Below the pieces are notes generated by a model. The model worked only from the letters and a program-made list of their open reading frames with translations. It made no database searches and was not told where the DNA came from. Source: Viola odorata (taxonomy: Eukaryota; Streptophyta; Magnoliopsida; Malpighiales; Violaceae). Taken from it: DNA of 64,000 nt. The stretch lies in contig OY829544.1 of the NCBI GenBank assembly GCA_963691705.1, forward strand, positions 3,107,501 to 3,171,500, written 5' to 3'. Both the position numbers and the translations under genes were made by a program. Below are positions 11,556 through 20,775 of this stretch, piece by piece. Position 1 is the first letter of the stretch; every line of letters begins with the position of its first letter.

Positions 11556-12062
11556 GTATGCTAGAGCGGACGTTCCCCCCTTTTTATCATCGGGCCATGC
11601 ATGATTAATTAATTACTACGTGATCCTATCATGGATAAAACTAACATCGTACCATTTTAATGAATGCAAATAACCGAGTGGGATCGAAGCCACCATGCTC
11701 ATATATCAATACAAAATAATTAATTTCATGGTATAAAAGCGAGTGATTTAAACAAGTAAGCATGTGCGTTGATTTTATTTTCATACATACGATTATGATA
11801 TGGGTTCTTTAACATTTCTAAATAACATACATACATGTAATATTTGCGGAAAAGCATTAAATAAATAAAAGAGATTAGAAAGCATACCTGCGTTGCGTGA
11901 CCTTGATCTACCTTACAAAATGAAAGTATTAGCGATGGTTCGGAAACAATAAATAATAAAATGTACTCAAATATTTATTTAATTTATAACAAGTAAGCAA
12001 CTAAAAAACATGGCATAATTAATAGACAATTTATTTAAAACATGCAAGCATACGAATATTTT
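11556..12062 (-). repeat. Relic of an older Ogre-like LTR
   Basis: From about 11580 this region parallels the LTR interior at about 8570-8960: ATCATCGG, ATGCATGATTAA, GTGGGATCGAAGCCACCA, GCATTAAATAAATAAAAG and GAAAGTATTAGCGAT occur in the same order, with many differences. It is therefore an older family member into which the younger Ogre inserted. It ends near 12062, where mariner-like sequence starts. Confidence 0.7.
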
Positions 12063-12862
12063 TCATGGTATCCAAATGACAAGGAAGGTGCAGACTTACT
12101 ATCTTCTTGCCGATGAAGATGAACCTGTAAGGACCATTAAAAGTTCCAATTTTATTTCTAAAATTATGTTCCTTGTAGCTGTTGCTGGGCATAGATTTGA
12201 CTGTCATGGGGAATGTACATTTGATGGTAAGATAGGGGTGTTTCCATTGATAACATAGGTGGTTGCGGTGAGGTCAAGTGCAAATAGGATAGCCGAGACT
12301 TTAGAAGTTAAGCCAATTACTAAAATAGATAGGGCTGTTATTAGGCAGTTCATGATTCAGAAAATTCTACCAGCCATTAAGGACAAATTGCCAGGGGATA
12401 GCCTCATGGATGAAATTATCATCCAACAGGACAATGCAAAGACACATATACATAGTGATGATCTTGATTTTTTGGCAGCAGTTGATGATATAGGCTTGAA
12501 GATTAAACTGTTGTGTCAACCCCCTAATTCCCCTGATTTGAATGTGCTTGATCTTGGATTTTTTTAGAGCAATTCAATCATTGCAATCAAAGAAGTGTGC
12601 AAGAAATATGGATCAGTTGGTGGAAGCAGTTAAGAAAGCATTCTTTGAGTTTCCTGCTTTTAAGGGTAATAGTATTTACCTAACTCTCCAGTCATGCATG
12701 ATTGAGATCTTGAAAATTAGAGGTTCTAATGTGTACAGAATTCCTCACATGAACAAGGCATAATTAGCTAGGCAAGGGTTGCTCCCTTCCATGCTGTCGT
12801 GTGATCCACTCCTCATTGCTACTGTTGTTGCTTATCTTCCTAATTTACAATGTAAGGCTTGA
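12063..12862 (+). pseudogene. Plant mariner-like (DD39D) transposase, 5'-truncated pseudogene
   Basis: The translated pieces match plant mariner-like transposases in order: a YYLLADEDEPVRTIKSSNF segment, FDGKIGVFP, a long helix (ITKIDRAVIRQFMIQKILPAI), the catalytic block IIQQDNAKTHI, and CQPPNSPDLNVLDLGFF with the third catalytic aspartate. The region with the first catalytic aspartate (HIDEKWF in intact relatives) is missing at the left junction. There is an in-frame TAG at 12256-12258, a frameshift in a run of T at about 12560, and a stop at 12761 before a tail that remains readable to 12862. Terminal repeats were not found. The enzyme would cut and paste DNA at TA sites; this copy cannot. 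Confidence 0.85.
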
Positions 12863-13700
12863 TGTTGTTTGTACATGTCACATTTTAACTGTGTTTGACA
12901 CTACTAATATGGTATTGACATTGCATTTGTGGCTGGTTTTTAGGATACAAATGTGAAGATCCAACTGGATTGTGATTTGCCATTTTTTGTTTCAAGATCC
13001 AGCTGAAATTTGTTAATTTTGGGCAGAAGATGTGCTTGGAAGTGGTTAATTTTGTGTAGATATAGTAATTAGTGTAAAAGTATTGGCTTGAATAGTCATT
13101 AGGTTGTACCTTTTGGATGGAGTATTGGTCAGGATAGGCACTGTCCAAGGAAGAAGATCATTCTCTGTTTGCTACTGTTAGGTAGTGTATGATTGTGGAG
13201 CAAACATAGTGTGCTCTTTTTCGACTGACTTGTGCAAGAAATATGAATACTTAATTTTATGCAGCAATATAAGTACATGTGGATTGTGTTTGGTTGCAAC
13301 TTCTCTATTAAATTTGTGTCTGTATACAATCCTATGGTTATAATGGTTTGAATGAGATGTTAGTTTATGTTTGGTTAGAATGATTTGGTGAATTTTGATT
13401 GGCTTGAATGATCAAGGTAAATTTGGTTTGCTTTTAATGCTATGCTGGAGTCTGCCATTGTGAATTGTGATTGGTCTGCCCTGTTTCGTGTCCAATTTTA
13501 GTAGAAATGCATGTTTGATGAAGCTACTGTGGGATAGGATTGAAGTAGGTTGCATGTTTTTTCCAAGTATCTAAGCAGAAAAGAAGTGTATTGCCTCTGC
13601 AATACACAATTAGATTCCTGATTTTTAGGCAGCCTTTTACCTTCCCAAACACAACACCGTTTGACCGCTTGGTATACACCTCTTCACGCAAATGTTTCTA
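12863..13700. other. Non-coding stretch after mariner relic
   Basis: T-rich sequence without a supported gene. It may contain the non-coding 3' end of the mariner-like element and upstream DNA of the small gene at 13832, but no TIR or other feature could be fixed. Confidence 0.4.
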
Positions 13701-13715
13701 ACCCTAAGTAGCCTC

Positions 13716-13722
13716 TATAAAT
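13716..13722 (+). promoter_or_regulatory. Candidate TATA box of the 13832 gene
   Basis: CTCTATAAATTC lies about 110 bases before the ATG, followed by a pyrimidine-rich stretch (TTCTTTCTTTTCCCC) typical of a plant 5' leader. A CAGGTT close to the ATG could be a leader splice acceptor. Confidence 0.5.
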
Positions 13723-13831
13723 TCTTTCTTTTCCCCTACATTCTCCCCAACCCTAAGCGGCCACAATTATTCAGCTTCTAAACTTCCTATTTATCTTCCA
13801 TCTGTTCCAATCTGTATGCAGGTTCTTCACC

Positions 13832-14194
13832 ATGGATCGCGGGGCCAAAGCAAAACTCCTAAATGAGGTCCAAGAGATGAGCAGACAGCTCCAAGCAGAG
13901 ATAGTGCAGCTTGAGCACTTGGCGCTCCGAACCAATCATCACATCCAACTGCTGACAGATAGGGTGGAAGACCTATCCCAGAGGAAGGATGACATCAATG
14001 AAGATGGCTTTGAGGAGATGACCATTCAAGCTGTTGATTCTCTGGGTAGCTGTATCACACGTCTCTTTATTGGAATTGCTCATCTGGAGCATAAGAGGGA
14101 TGTGCTGAATCTAGGAGTCAGCAATGCGAGGGCTGCTGATGTTGAGCTTAACAGGTTTGCGAATGTCATGCCAGACATTCCAACCCTAGATTAG
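13832..14194 (+). CDS. Small uncharacterised coiled-coil protein, 120 aa
   Basis: An intact frame starts in a good plant context (CACCATGG) and ends at TAG. The product is acidic and mostly helical: residues 5-50 form heptads (LLNEVQEMSRQLQAEIVQLEHL), then a segment rich in D and E, a short hydrophobic stretch (SCITRLFIGIAHL) and a tail ending in MPDIPTLD. I do not recognise a family. A TATA box and pyrimidine-rich leader sit upstream, and AATAAA-like signals occur repeatedly downstream at 14265-14365, so it may be expressed. It lies between a dead mariner element and a Mutator-like element, so it could be a host gene or a fragment of one. No introns are needed. Confidence 0.5.
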   Translation: MDRGAKAKLLNEVQEMSRQLQAEIVQLEHLALRTNHHIQLLTDRVEDLSQRKDDINEDGFEEMTIQAVDSLGSCITRLFIGIAHLEHKRDVLNLGVSNARAADVELNRFANVMPDIPTLD

Positions 14195-14214
14195 TTTAAC
14201 ATTAATGTATTTAG

Positions 14215-14360
14215 TTTTCCTTTCCCTAAACTCTCTGTCGCATGTGTTATGTGATGGAGTTAGAATAATAAAGTGTGTTTTCCTTTCCCTAAACTCTCTG
14301 TTATGTGATGGAGTTTGAATAATAAATTGTGTTCTCCTTTCCCTAAACTCTGTCTCTGTT
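14215..14360. repeat. Tandem repeat in 3' flank of the 120-aa gene
   Basis: Nearly three copies of a unit (63, then about 54 bp) starting TTTTCCTTTCCCTAAACTCTCTG, followed by GTTATGTGATGGAGTTTGAATAATAAA. Each unit carries an AATAATAAA polyadenylation-like sequence. Confidence 0.75.
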
Positions 14361-14383
14361 TGAATAAAACTTTGGTTTAAAGC

Positions 14384-14945
14384 ACAAATCTGAAACAGAG
14401 AGAAATATGGACAAGAGTATAGATCATTTGGTTTAAAAACAGAGAGAAATATGGACAAAATACTTGAAACAGAAGAGTAGATTTTGGTACCATATTTTCC
14501 AGTCAAAATTCCAGCCAACGAGATGTACACTAACCACAATGCAGATACATTAACCACATACCATCCAACCAAGTTCTAAACTGAAATTGAAATCATTGCT
14601 CAAACAAACTACAAATCTGAAACATAAAGCATTTGCACAAGAGTATAGATCATTTGGTTTAAAAATAGAGAGAAATATGGACAAAATACTTGAAACAGAA
14701 GAGTAGATTTTGGTACCATGTTTTCCAGTCAAAACTCCAGCTAACGAGATGTACATTAACCACAATGCAAATATATTAACCATATACCATCCAACCAAAT
14801 TCTAAACTGAAATTGAAATCATTGCTTAAACAAACCACAAATTTGAAACATTAAGCATTTGCACAAGAGTATAGTTCATTTGGTTTAAAAACAGAGATCA
14901 ACATGGAAAAAATACTTGAAACAGATATCTAGATTTTGAAACAGA
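14384..14945. repeat. Direct tandem repeat, about 227-bp unit, 2.5 copies
   Basis: Units begin at 14384, 14611 and 14837 with ACAAATCTGAAACA. They share AGAGTATAGATCATTTGGTTTAAAAA, GTAGATTTTGGTACCAT and CCAACGAGATGTACA-type blocks with scattered substitutions. The third copy is incomplete. No coding sense was found. Confidence 0.8.
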
Positions 14946-15240
14946 GAATAATTGCTCAACAAAAATAATGCAAACCAGAATAATTGCTCAACAAAAATAA
15001 TGGAAATAAACTGAAAACAGAGAACATTGCTCAAACGATTCTGAAACTTGAATAATATTGATATGTAATCTGATATTTACATCATACACCCAGAGTCAAT
15101 ATTTCACAACCTAATTACAGAATGCATTGCCTCACATAACCAAAAAATATTCCTTAGAACGAAGGGACAACCAATTCTACCTACATCAACAACACAATTG
15201 TGTTGATCAACCAAAAACTAGAAGTGATACATCAGGGTCA
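14946..15240. other. AT-rich spacer, 3' flank of minus-strand fragment
   Basis: No frame or repeat of note. It may include the 3' untranslated region of the fragment at 15241-15485. Confidence 0.35.
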
Positions 15241-15485
15241 TCAATAGAAGGATGGAAGCAGTAGACGCAACATCTCAATAAAGTCGGGTTCACGACTTGG
15301 GTACTCCAATTGAAACATACCTGCGATTGAGAGTTTGTTGAGGTTGAAATCTCTCTCTCCCTTGTACTTGGTGGCCAACACTTTCTCCTCAGCAGAGGGT
15401 TCGTTCAGGTCAAAGTCATGGATAACTTTCGGTCGTGAATCGAAGTATTTTTTAACTAACGCTGGGTCACAATCATAGTATTTTA
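15241..15485 (-). pseudogene. Gene fragment with DFDLNEP motif, unknown family
   Basis: Read on the minus strand from about 15485 to a TGA at 15241, the frame gives about 80 residues. They include YYDCDPALVKKYFDSRP, KVIHDFDLNEPSAEEK, LATKYKGERDFNLNKL and EYPSREPDFIEMLR. The composition looks like a real protein, and DLNEP resembles the EAR-type repression motif, but I cannot assign a family. It is preceded on its own strand by a stop, and the Mutator-like element begins at 15500 just upstream, so the 5' part is lost or separated. A splice acceptor could not be decided. Confidence 0.45.
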
Positions 15486-15812
15486 GGCAATTCTACTTTG
15501 GGAAAGTGCAAAATAAGGTACATGTATGTTGGGTTCTTACTTTATTTGACACCTCTACATTTTTTCGTCTTTAAATGGTACTCGTACTGAAGTGTTTGAT
15601 CACATTTGGTACCTGCGGCCGTTTCCGTCGCCACTTTACCGTTATGTAGCCTACGTGGCGAGCCACGTCAGCAGTGACCGCTGACATTACTGACGTGTCG
15701 TGCCACGCAAGAGTATCCGACCCAAATTGTTCCGCCGTGGGTCGGACAGGGGGATCCGAATGATTCTCCTAATTCACCTCACCCTTTCCTCTGAAAATTA
15801 ATTCAAACTCTC

Positions 15813-16836
15813 TGTTAGGATCCTTCGGTGTTGATTGGAGGAAGGAACTAGTCTCGATTGTGGATGGTCCGATTGATGAAGGATGTAGGCGTTTTTTACG
15901 GACTTGATGATGTTCGGAAATATGCGCAGCGGATAAAATTGTAATGGAAATATGTAGGATTTTTAGAGATAGTTTTATGGAATTTTGTGTCGATTTAATT
16001 CAAGATAAATGGTTCTTGAATCGGGAATTTTAGAAGTGACAGATGGAATTTAAATGGACAAGTGTATTCGAGAAAACCCTCTCGTTAACGAAGAACGAGC
16101 AACCTTTCTATATTGAATAATTTGCAAGATCGAACTCAAACTTGCAATGAAAATGCGAGCTTGAACTCGAAATAATTACAAGAATTTTAGAAAAAGAAAG
16201 CTAGAAATTACAAGGAATAAAATTGACTTTAAGATTGAATAATCAATTAGTAATCAAAAAGTGCTTTCTAAAAGAAACAATGGATCCTATTTATAGCTAA
16301 AATCCGAAGGGTGAGAATGGTCATTTTCCAATTAATTGGGTTGCAACCTTGAATTAATTGACAGGATGAGAATTGATTCGGTGGCCACGTGTTAGAGCTA
16401 GACGCGTGGGATTGCTTGTGGGCGAGGGGACGCGGGCGTGCGTTGAGGGAGGTGCGGCGTTGTCCGGGTCACGCAGAGACCGTTTGCTGGCGAGCACGGA
16501 GGTTGTTGCAGACGCTGCGTGGGACGCGGTCGTGCGCGTTGAGCGCGGAAGGCGAGCGCTGCGAGGACCGAGTCTTGCGGGCGAGGACGAGCGGGCGTGG
16601 CCGGTTGGGGAAGATGATCCCAAACGGCATCGTCGCGAGGAGGCAGGCGTTCGTTTGGGCTTGGCTGGGCTTGGGGCCGGCCTAAGTTCTCCTTTGGTCC
16701 TTGGATTTGCAAACATAACCTCCCTTGGTCCTTGAACTTTAGGTGCGCTTCTTCATAGCATAAATGTCGGAGCATGAGCGCCACTAGGTTTTGGCGTTGG
16801 CTTCGCGTACGCGATGCGATCGGTGTGATCGTATCA
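15813..16836 (-). repeat. 3' LTR of nested element
   Basis: Left copy of the LTR pair. A TATA box (GCTATAAATAGG, minus strand) lies at 16286-16297. The GC-rich stretch at 16373-16690 opens long frames on both strands, but these are compositional and are not conserved in the other LTR. Confidence 0.85.
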
Positions 16837-17792
16837 TTCCATCCACCTTTGAAGAGATTTGTCCTCGAATCTATAGGCTCAGTACCGTGTAAGGCTAAAC
16901 GGGCCAAGGAATGCTCGCGGCTAGTGACCACCCACGGAACCCTCAAAATGCAACTCTCGGAGAAAATAGGCGAAGGAGGAGGCCTTCTTCGGGCAAGGCA
17001 TGTAGGCGCGGACGAGCAAAACCCAAGAACAACCAAAGATCGGCCAAGATGGAGAAAGGGAATGACGCGGTCTAAGTGCGAGACCGAGAGACCAAGTGAG
17101 GGCGACGAGATCGGAATGAAAGGCGCGCGGTCAACATACCCAAAACCAAGGAGGAAAGGATCCATCAAGTCATGTGTCGGCACCTTCGGGATGATGGAAA
17201 ACTCACTTTCTGATTGCCTCAATTGGTGCTGAGCTTTAAGCAATTGAAGCGCTTTCGCATGGCTGTCTAAATGTCCAACATTCCTTGTTGATAATTCGGG
17301 GCTTGGGTTATTCGGTACTTGTGATTCTCCCAAAGTGCTCACATCTTCTCCTACCATTTGGTCATTCTGCCCACACAAAACAACCTCCATATCCGGCTGA
17401 TTTTGACGCTCCATTTTTGTTGCTGCCTCAATTGAATAATTACTCACAAGTTGCTTGACCTTTAACATCATATCTCTTAATTCCCCAATTTCTTCCTTAA
17501 ATGAGGGGGTAACCGCAACATAGGAAGGAGTCTCTTGTGCCATGGTTGGAGGTGCACAAGTATAAAAGATAGACTTCTCATAAGTGTCTTGTGGAGGAGA
17601 GTACCTTAGGTGAGGCGGAACGTATGACGGCGGTGAATACGCATAATCAGTAGGCGCTTTGTGGTATTTAAGGCCATATGAATACGCCTTTTTGGTCCCA
17701 TAAGTGTGTCCCTTGGTCCCATAAAAATCACCCCTCTTCACAAGATAATTATACATGTATTCTCCATAATCATCAATAAAACAATCAGCCAT
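16837..17792 (-). CDS. Gag-like ORF of the nested non-autonomous element
   Basis: An open frame starts at the ATG at 17792 and crosses the purine tract into the LTR (to 16398). The N-terminal 90 residues are rich in Y, K and P (YGTKGHTYGTKKAYSY); residues 100-190 look helical. The end of the interior gives DSRTNLFKGGWND, coding through the purine tract as in many plant gypsy elements whose polyprotein ends there. No zinc knuckle, protease or RT motif is visible. It may be a degenerate gag-related protein with a role in packaging, but that is inference. Confidence 0.5.
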
Positions 17793-18297
17793 TTCACATT
17801 AATTCATGCACCAAGTCAAAGTAATCACAATGCTGTATTTTCAGTGTCTTCGAGATTTGACTCAATAAAATAGCAAATGAAGGCTAAAAATTATGAGATT
17901 TTACAGAGGCACTGTTATGACACAGATATGCAACTTTTATGAAGGAAGTAACACACGATTATATATGGAAGACACCAAAAACTGACTCGGAAATAGAACT
18001 GTTTTTCTCGAGTAAAACCTGCACACTTTTCTTTGGCGGTCAAAAAGTGGTGAATTCTGCCGAATTGATCTCCGACCAAATCACGAAAGTTGTTCCAAAC
18101 ACCAAGAAGTATAAGCTCAAGAAAAATTAGAATTTTTTGGCCATTATATCGGACACAGCAGACGAACGAAAATAGCCAGAAAATATTGATCTTCGACTGG
18201 ACTGTTTGTCAACCAATATAGACGGGTCTAAAGGAAATGGAAAGGACATATAGGAATGATTTACCAACCTTCGAGACAGTCGAGCTCCGCTACCACG

Positions 18298-19300
18298 TGT
18301 TAGGATCCTTCGGTGTTGATTGGAGGAAGGAACTAGTCTCGATTGTGGATGGTCCGATTGATGAAGGATGTAGGCATTTTTTACGGACTTGATGATGTTC
18401 GGAAATGTGCGCAGCGGATAAAATTGTAATGGAAATATGTAGGATTTTTAGAAATGGTTTTATGGAATTTTGTGTCGATTTAATTCAAGATAAATGGTTC
18501 TTGAATCGGGAATTTTAGAAGTGACAAATGGAATTTAAATGGACAAGTGTATTCGAGAAAACCCTCTCGTTAACGAAGAACGAGCAACCTTTCTATATTG
18601 AATAACTTGCAAGATCGAACTCAAACTTGCAATGAAAATGCGAGCTTGAACTCGAAATAATTACAAGAATTTTAGAAAAAGAAAGCTAGAAATTACAAGG
18701 AATAAAATTAACTTTAAGATTGAATAATCAATTGGTAATCAAAAAGTGCTTTCTAAAAGAAACAATGGATCCTATTTATAGCTAAAATCTGAAGGGTGAG
18801 AATGGTCATTTTCCAATTAATTGGGTTGCAACCTTGAATTAATTGGCAGGATGAGAATTGATTCGGTGGCCACGTGTTAGAGCTAGACGCGTGGGATCGC
18901 TTGTGGGCGAGGGGACGTGGTCATGCGTTGAGGGAGGTGCGACGTTGTCCGGGTCACGCGGAGACCGTTTGCTGGCGAGCACGGAGGTTGTTGCAGGCGT
19001 TGCGTGGGACGCGGTCGTGCGCGTTGAGCGCGGAAGGCGAGCGCTGCGAGGACGAGCGGGCGTGGCCGATTGGGGAAGATGATCCCAAACGGTGTCGTCG
19101 CGAGGAGGCAGGCGTTCGTTTGGGCTTGGCTGGGCTTGGCCTGGCCTAAGTTCTCCTTTGGTCCTTGGATTTGCAAACATAACCTCCCTTGGTCCTTGAA
19201 CTTTAGGTGCGCTTCTTCATAGCATAAATGTCGGAGCATGAGCGCCACTAGGTTTTGGCGTTGGCTTCGCGTACGCGATGTGATCGGTGCGATCGTATCA
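18298..19300 (-). repeat. 5' LTR of nested element
   Basis: Right copy of the pair, with TATA box at 18771-18782 on the minus strand. The 500 bases between it and the ORF start (17793-18297) contain the primer site and an untranslated leader without other features. Confidence 0.85.
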
Positions 19301-19305
19301 CTCTC

Positions 19306-20129
19306 TCTGCCAAATCCAAATTTAAACCTCTACCAATTAAATCCAAATCCATCCTTCTGCCGATTAAATCAAAGAGCCAATCTTCTGCCAAATCAGTTCA
19401 ATCCTTGCCAAATTCAGTTCAATCCAATCTCTCTCTGTCGAATTAATTCAATCACCTGCAAAGTTAATTCACCCCATCTCTCTGCCAAACCCGATCCCCA
19501 CTGTCAACACCGAATTCCTCCCATCACCGCCACCATCAAACAACCACGTCATCGCCGGTCACCACCAAACAGCCACCATCATCACCATCATCAACAAATC
19601 GCTGCCGAATCGCCACTGCTGGCATAACCTCCGCACTGCCGCCAAATCCGTCTCCGATCAGCCTCCATAAAATCAGCCAAAATCCCTACCCAAACCACCC
19701 GTTCCTGTCAGTCGCTCCATTTCCGACCAACACCAAACACAACCTCAATACCGACTTAGAAACCAACAAAAAACTCTCTAAATCCATCCCTGTATCAATT
19801 ACAAAATTAATCCATCCCTATCAAAATTAAACCTCCAAGCTACACAAAACGGCCACCAAATCACCAAAAATCAACAACCCATCACCTCAAGACGGTGAGG
19901 GACGAGGTGGATTTGATGGTCAAGACGACGGCTGGCAACACGGGCAAACCCATCAAATTTTTAAGATTTGATTTTTAAGAGGAAATGAGAGTTTTCATGT
20001 GCAGAGGAGGAAGAAATAAGAAGAAAGAAAGAAGAAAAGAAAAAGAAAATAAAATAAAAAAAGAAAGAAAAGAAATATTAAACTAATGCTGACGTGGCAT
20101 GCCATGTCATCATATTGATGACGTGTCAT
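19306..20129. other. Interior of the Mutator-like element, non-coding
   Basis: Low-complexity CAAATCC/CCACCA-rich sequence followed by an A/G-rich stretch. A 129-codon plus-strand frame starting at 19238 is biased towards N, P, L and H and shows no domain. Together with 15661-15807 it is the original cargo of the element. Confidence 0.5.
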
Positions 20130-20299
20130 GCCACGTAGGCTACATAACGGTAAAGTGGCGACGGAAACGGCCGCAGGTACCAAATGTAATCAAACACTTC
20201 AATACGAGTACCATTTAAAGACGAAAAAAGATAAAGGTGTCAAATAAAGTGAAAACCCAATGTACAGGTACCTTATTTTGCATTTTCCCATTCTACTTT

Positions 20300-20775
20300 T
20301 ATTGTAAAGCACTCGGTTTGATTTTTCTCGTTTAATGCAAAGGTTTAGGGAGAAGAAAGTAAAAAGTCACAGGTTTAGATATTGATAGGAACGAGGCGTC
20401 AATTAATTAGGTCTAAAAAATTTAATTTAAAATATCCGTTAAAAAAAACCGATGGAATAGTAACAACAACATAACTAAGTTTTTTTTTGTCTTGTTCTAA
20501 CAAATAGGTACGTTGTTGTGTTAGTGCTAACTGCTAAGTGAAGAGAAGTATGAAAAGTAAGAGATCTATAATACGGGTGTGCATGTTGTGATTTTGTGAG
20601 CGAGGGAAATATTAAAAATGTACAAATGAAGAAAAACTCAGATAGCTATTTTGATTAGTTCATGATTTATTCTTTAAAAATTTATTATACCCATAAATTA
20701 TTGATTAAAAATTTATTACACTTAGAGCAGCATTATTATATTGATGATGGCTCTGTGTATCCGTTCCTGGAGGTT
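20300..20775. other. AT-rich intergenic DNA, 3' flank of MATE gene
   Basis: Contains the probable 3' untranslated end of the MATE gene nearest 20775. No other feature seen. Confidence 0.4.

Larger units (their letters stand above)
15813..19300 (-). mobile_element. Small non-autonomous LTR retrotransposon nested in the Mutator-like element
   Basis: Two direct repeats, 15813-16836 (1024 bp) and 18298-19300 (1003 bp), both begin TGTTAGGATCC and end GATCGTATCA. A 5-bp duplication CTCTC flanks the whole (15808-15812 and 19301-19305). On the minus strand a primer site TGGTAGCGGAGC (18284-18295) lies beside the right LTR and a purine-rich tract (AAAGGTGGATGGAA, 16837-16850) beside the left, so the element reads right to left. 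The 1.46-kb interior has no protease, RT or integrase, so it depends on another element. The LTRs differ by several substitutions and small indels, including a block of about 20 bases near 16580 missing from the right LTR. Confidence 0.88.
15500..20289. mobile_element. Non-autonomous Mutator-like element with 160-bp TIRs
   Basis: Long terminal inverted repeats start GGGAAA(G/A)TGCAAAATAAGG (left 15500-15660, right 20130-20289) and agree over nearly their whole length, including GGTACCTGCGGCCGTTTCC and ACGGTTATGTAGCC-type blocks. A perfect 10-bp target duplication ATTCTACTTT flanks them (15490-15499 and 20290-20299). Long TIRs plus a 9-11 bp duplication are typical of Mutator-like elements. 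The interior encodes no MURA transposase. Without the nested LTR element the unit would be about 1.3 kb. Confidence 0.88.

Noticed and set aside
13885..14572. Possible gene on the minus strand at 14186-14798
   Set aside because: The two similar frames come from the 227-bp tandem repeat and have no start context or domain.
16373..16735. Open frames of about 120 codons on both strands in the small element's LTR
   Set aside because: They follow GC-rich composition, differ in length between the two LTR copies and show no domain.
20300..20775. rRNA, snRNA or microRNA gene in the gaps
   Set aside because: I looked for conserved RNA gene motifs and saw none apart from the tRNA-Trp relic; a covariance scan would be needed to exclude small RNAs.
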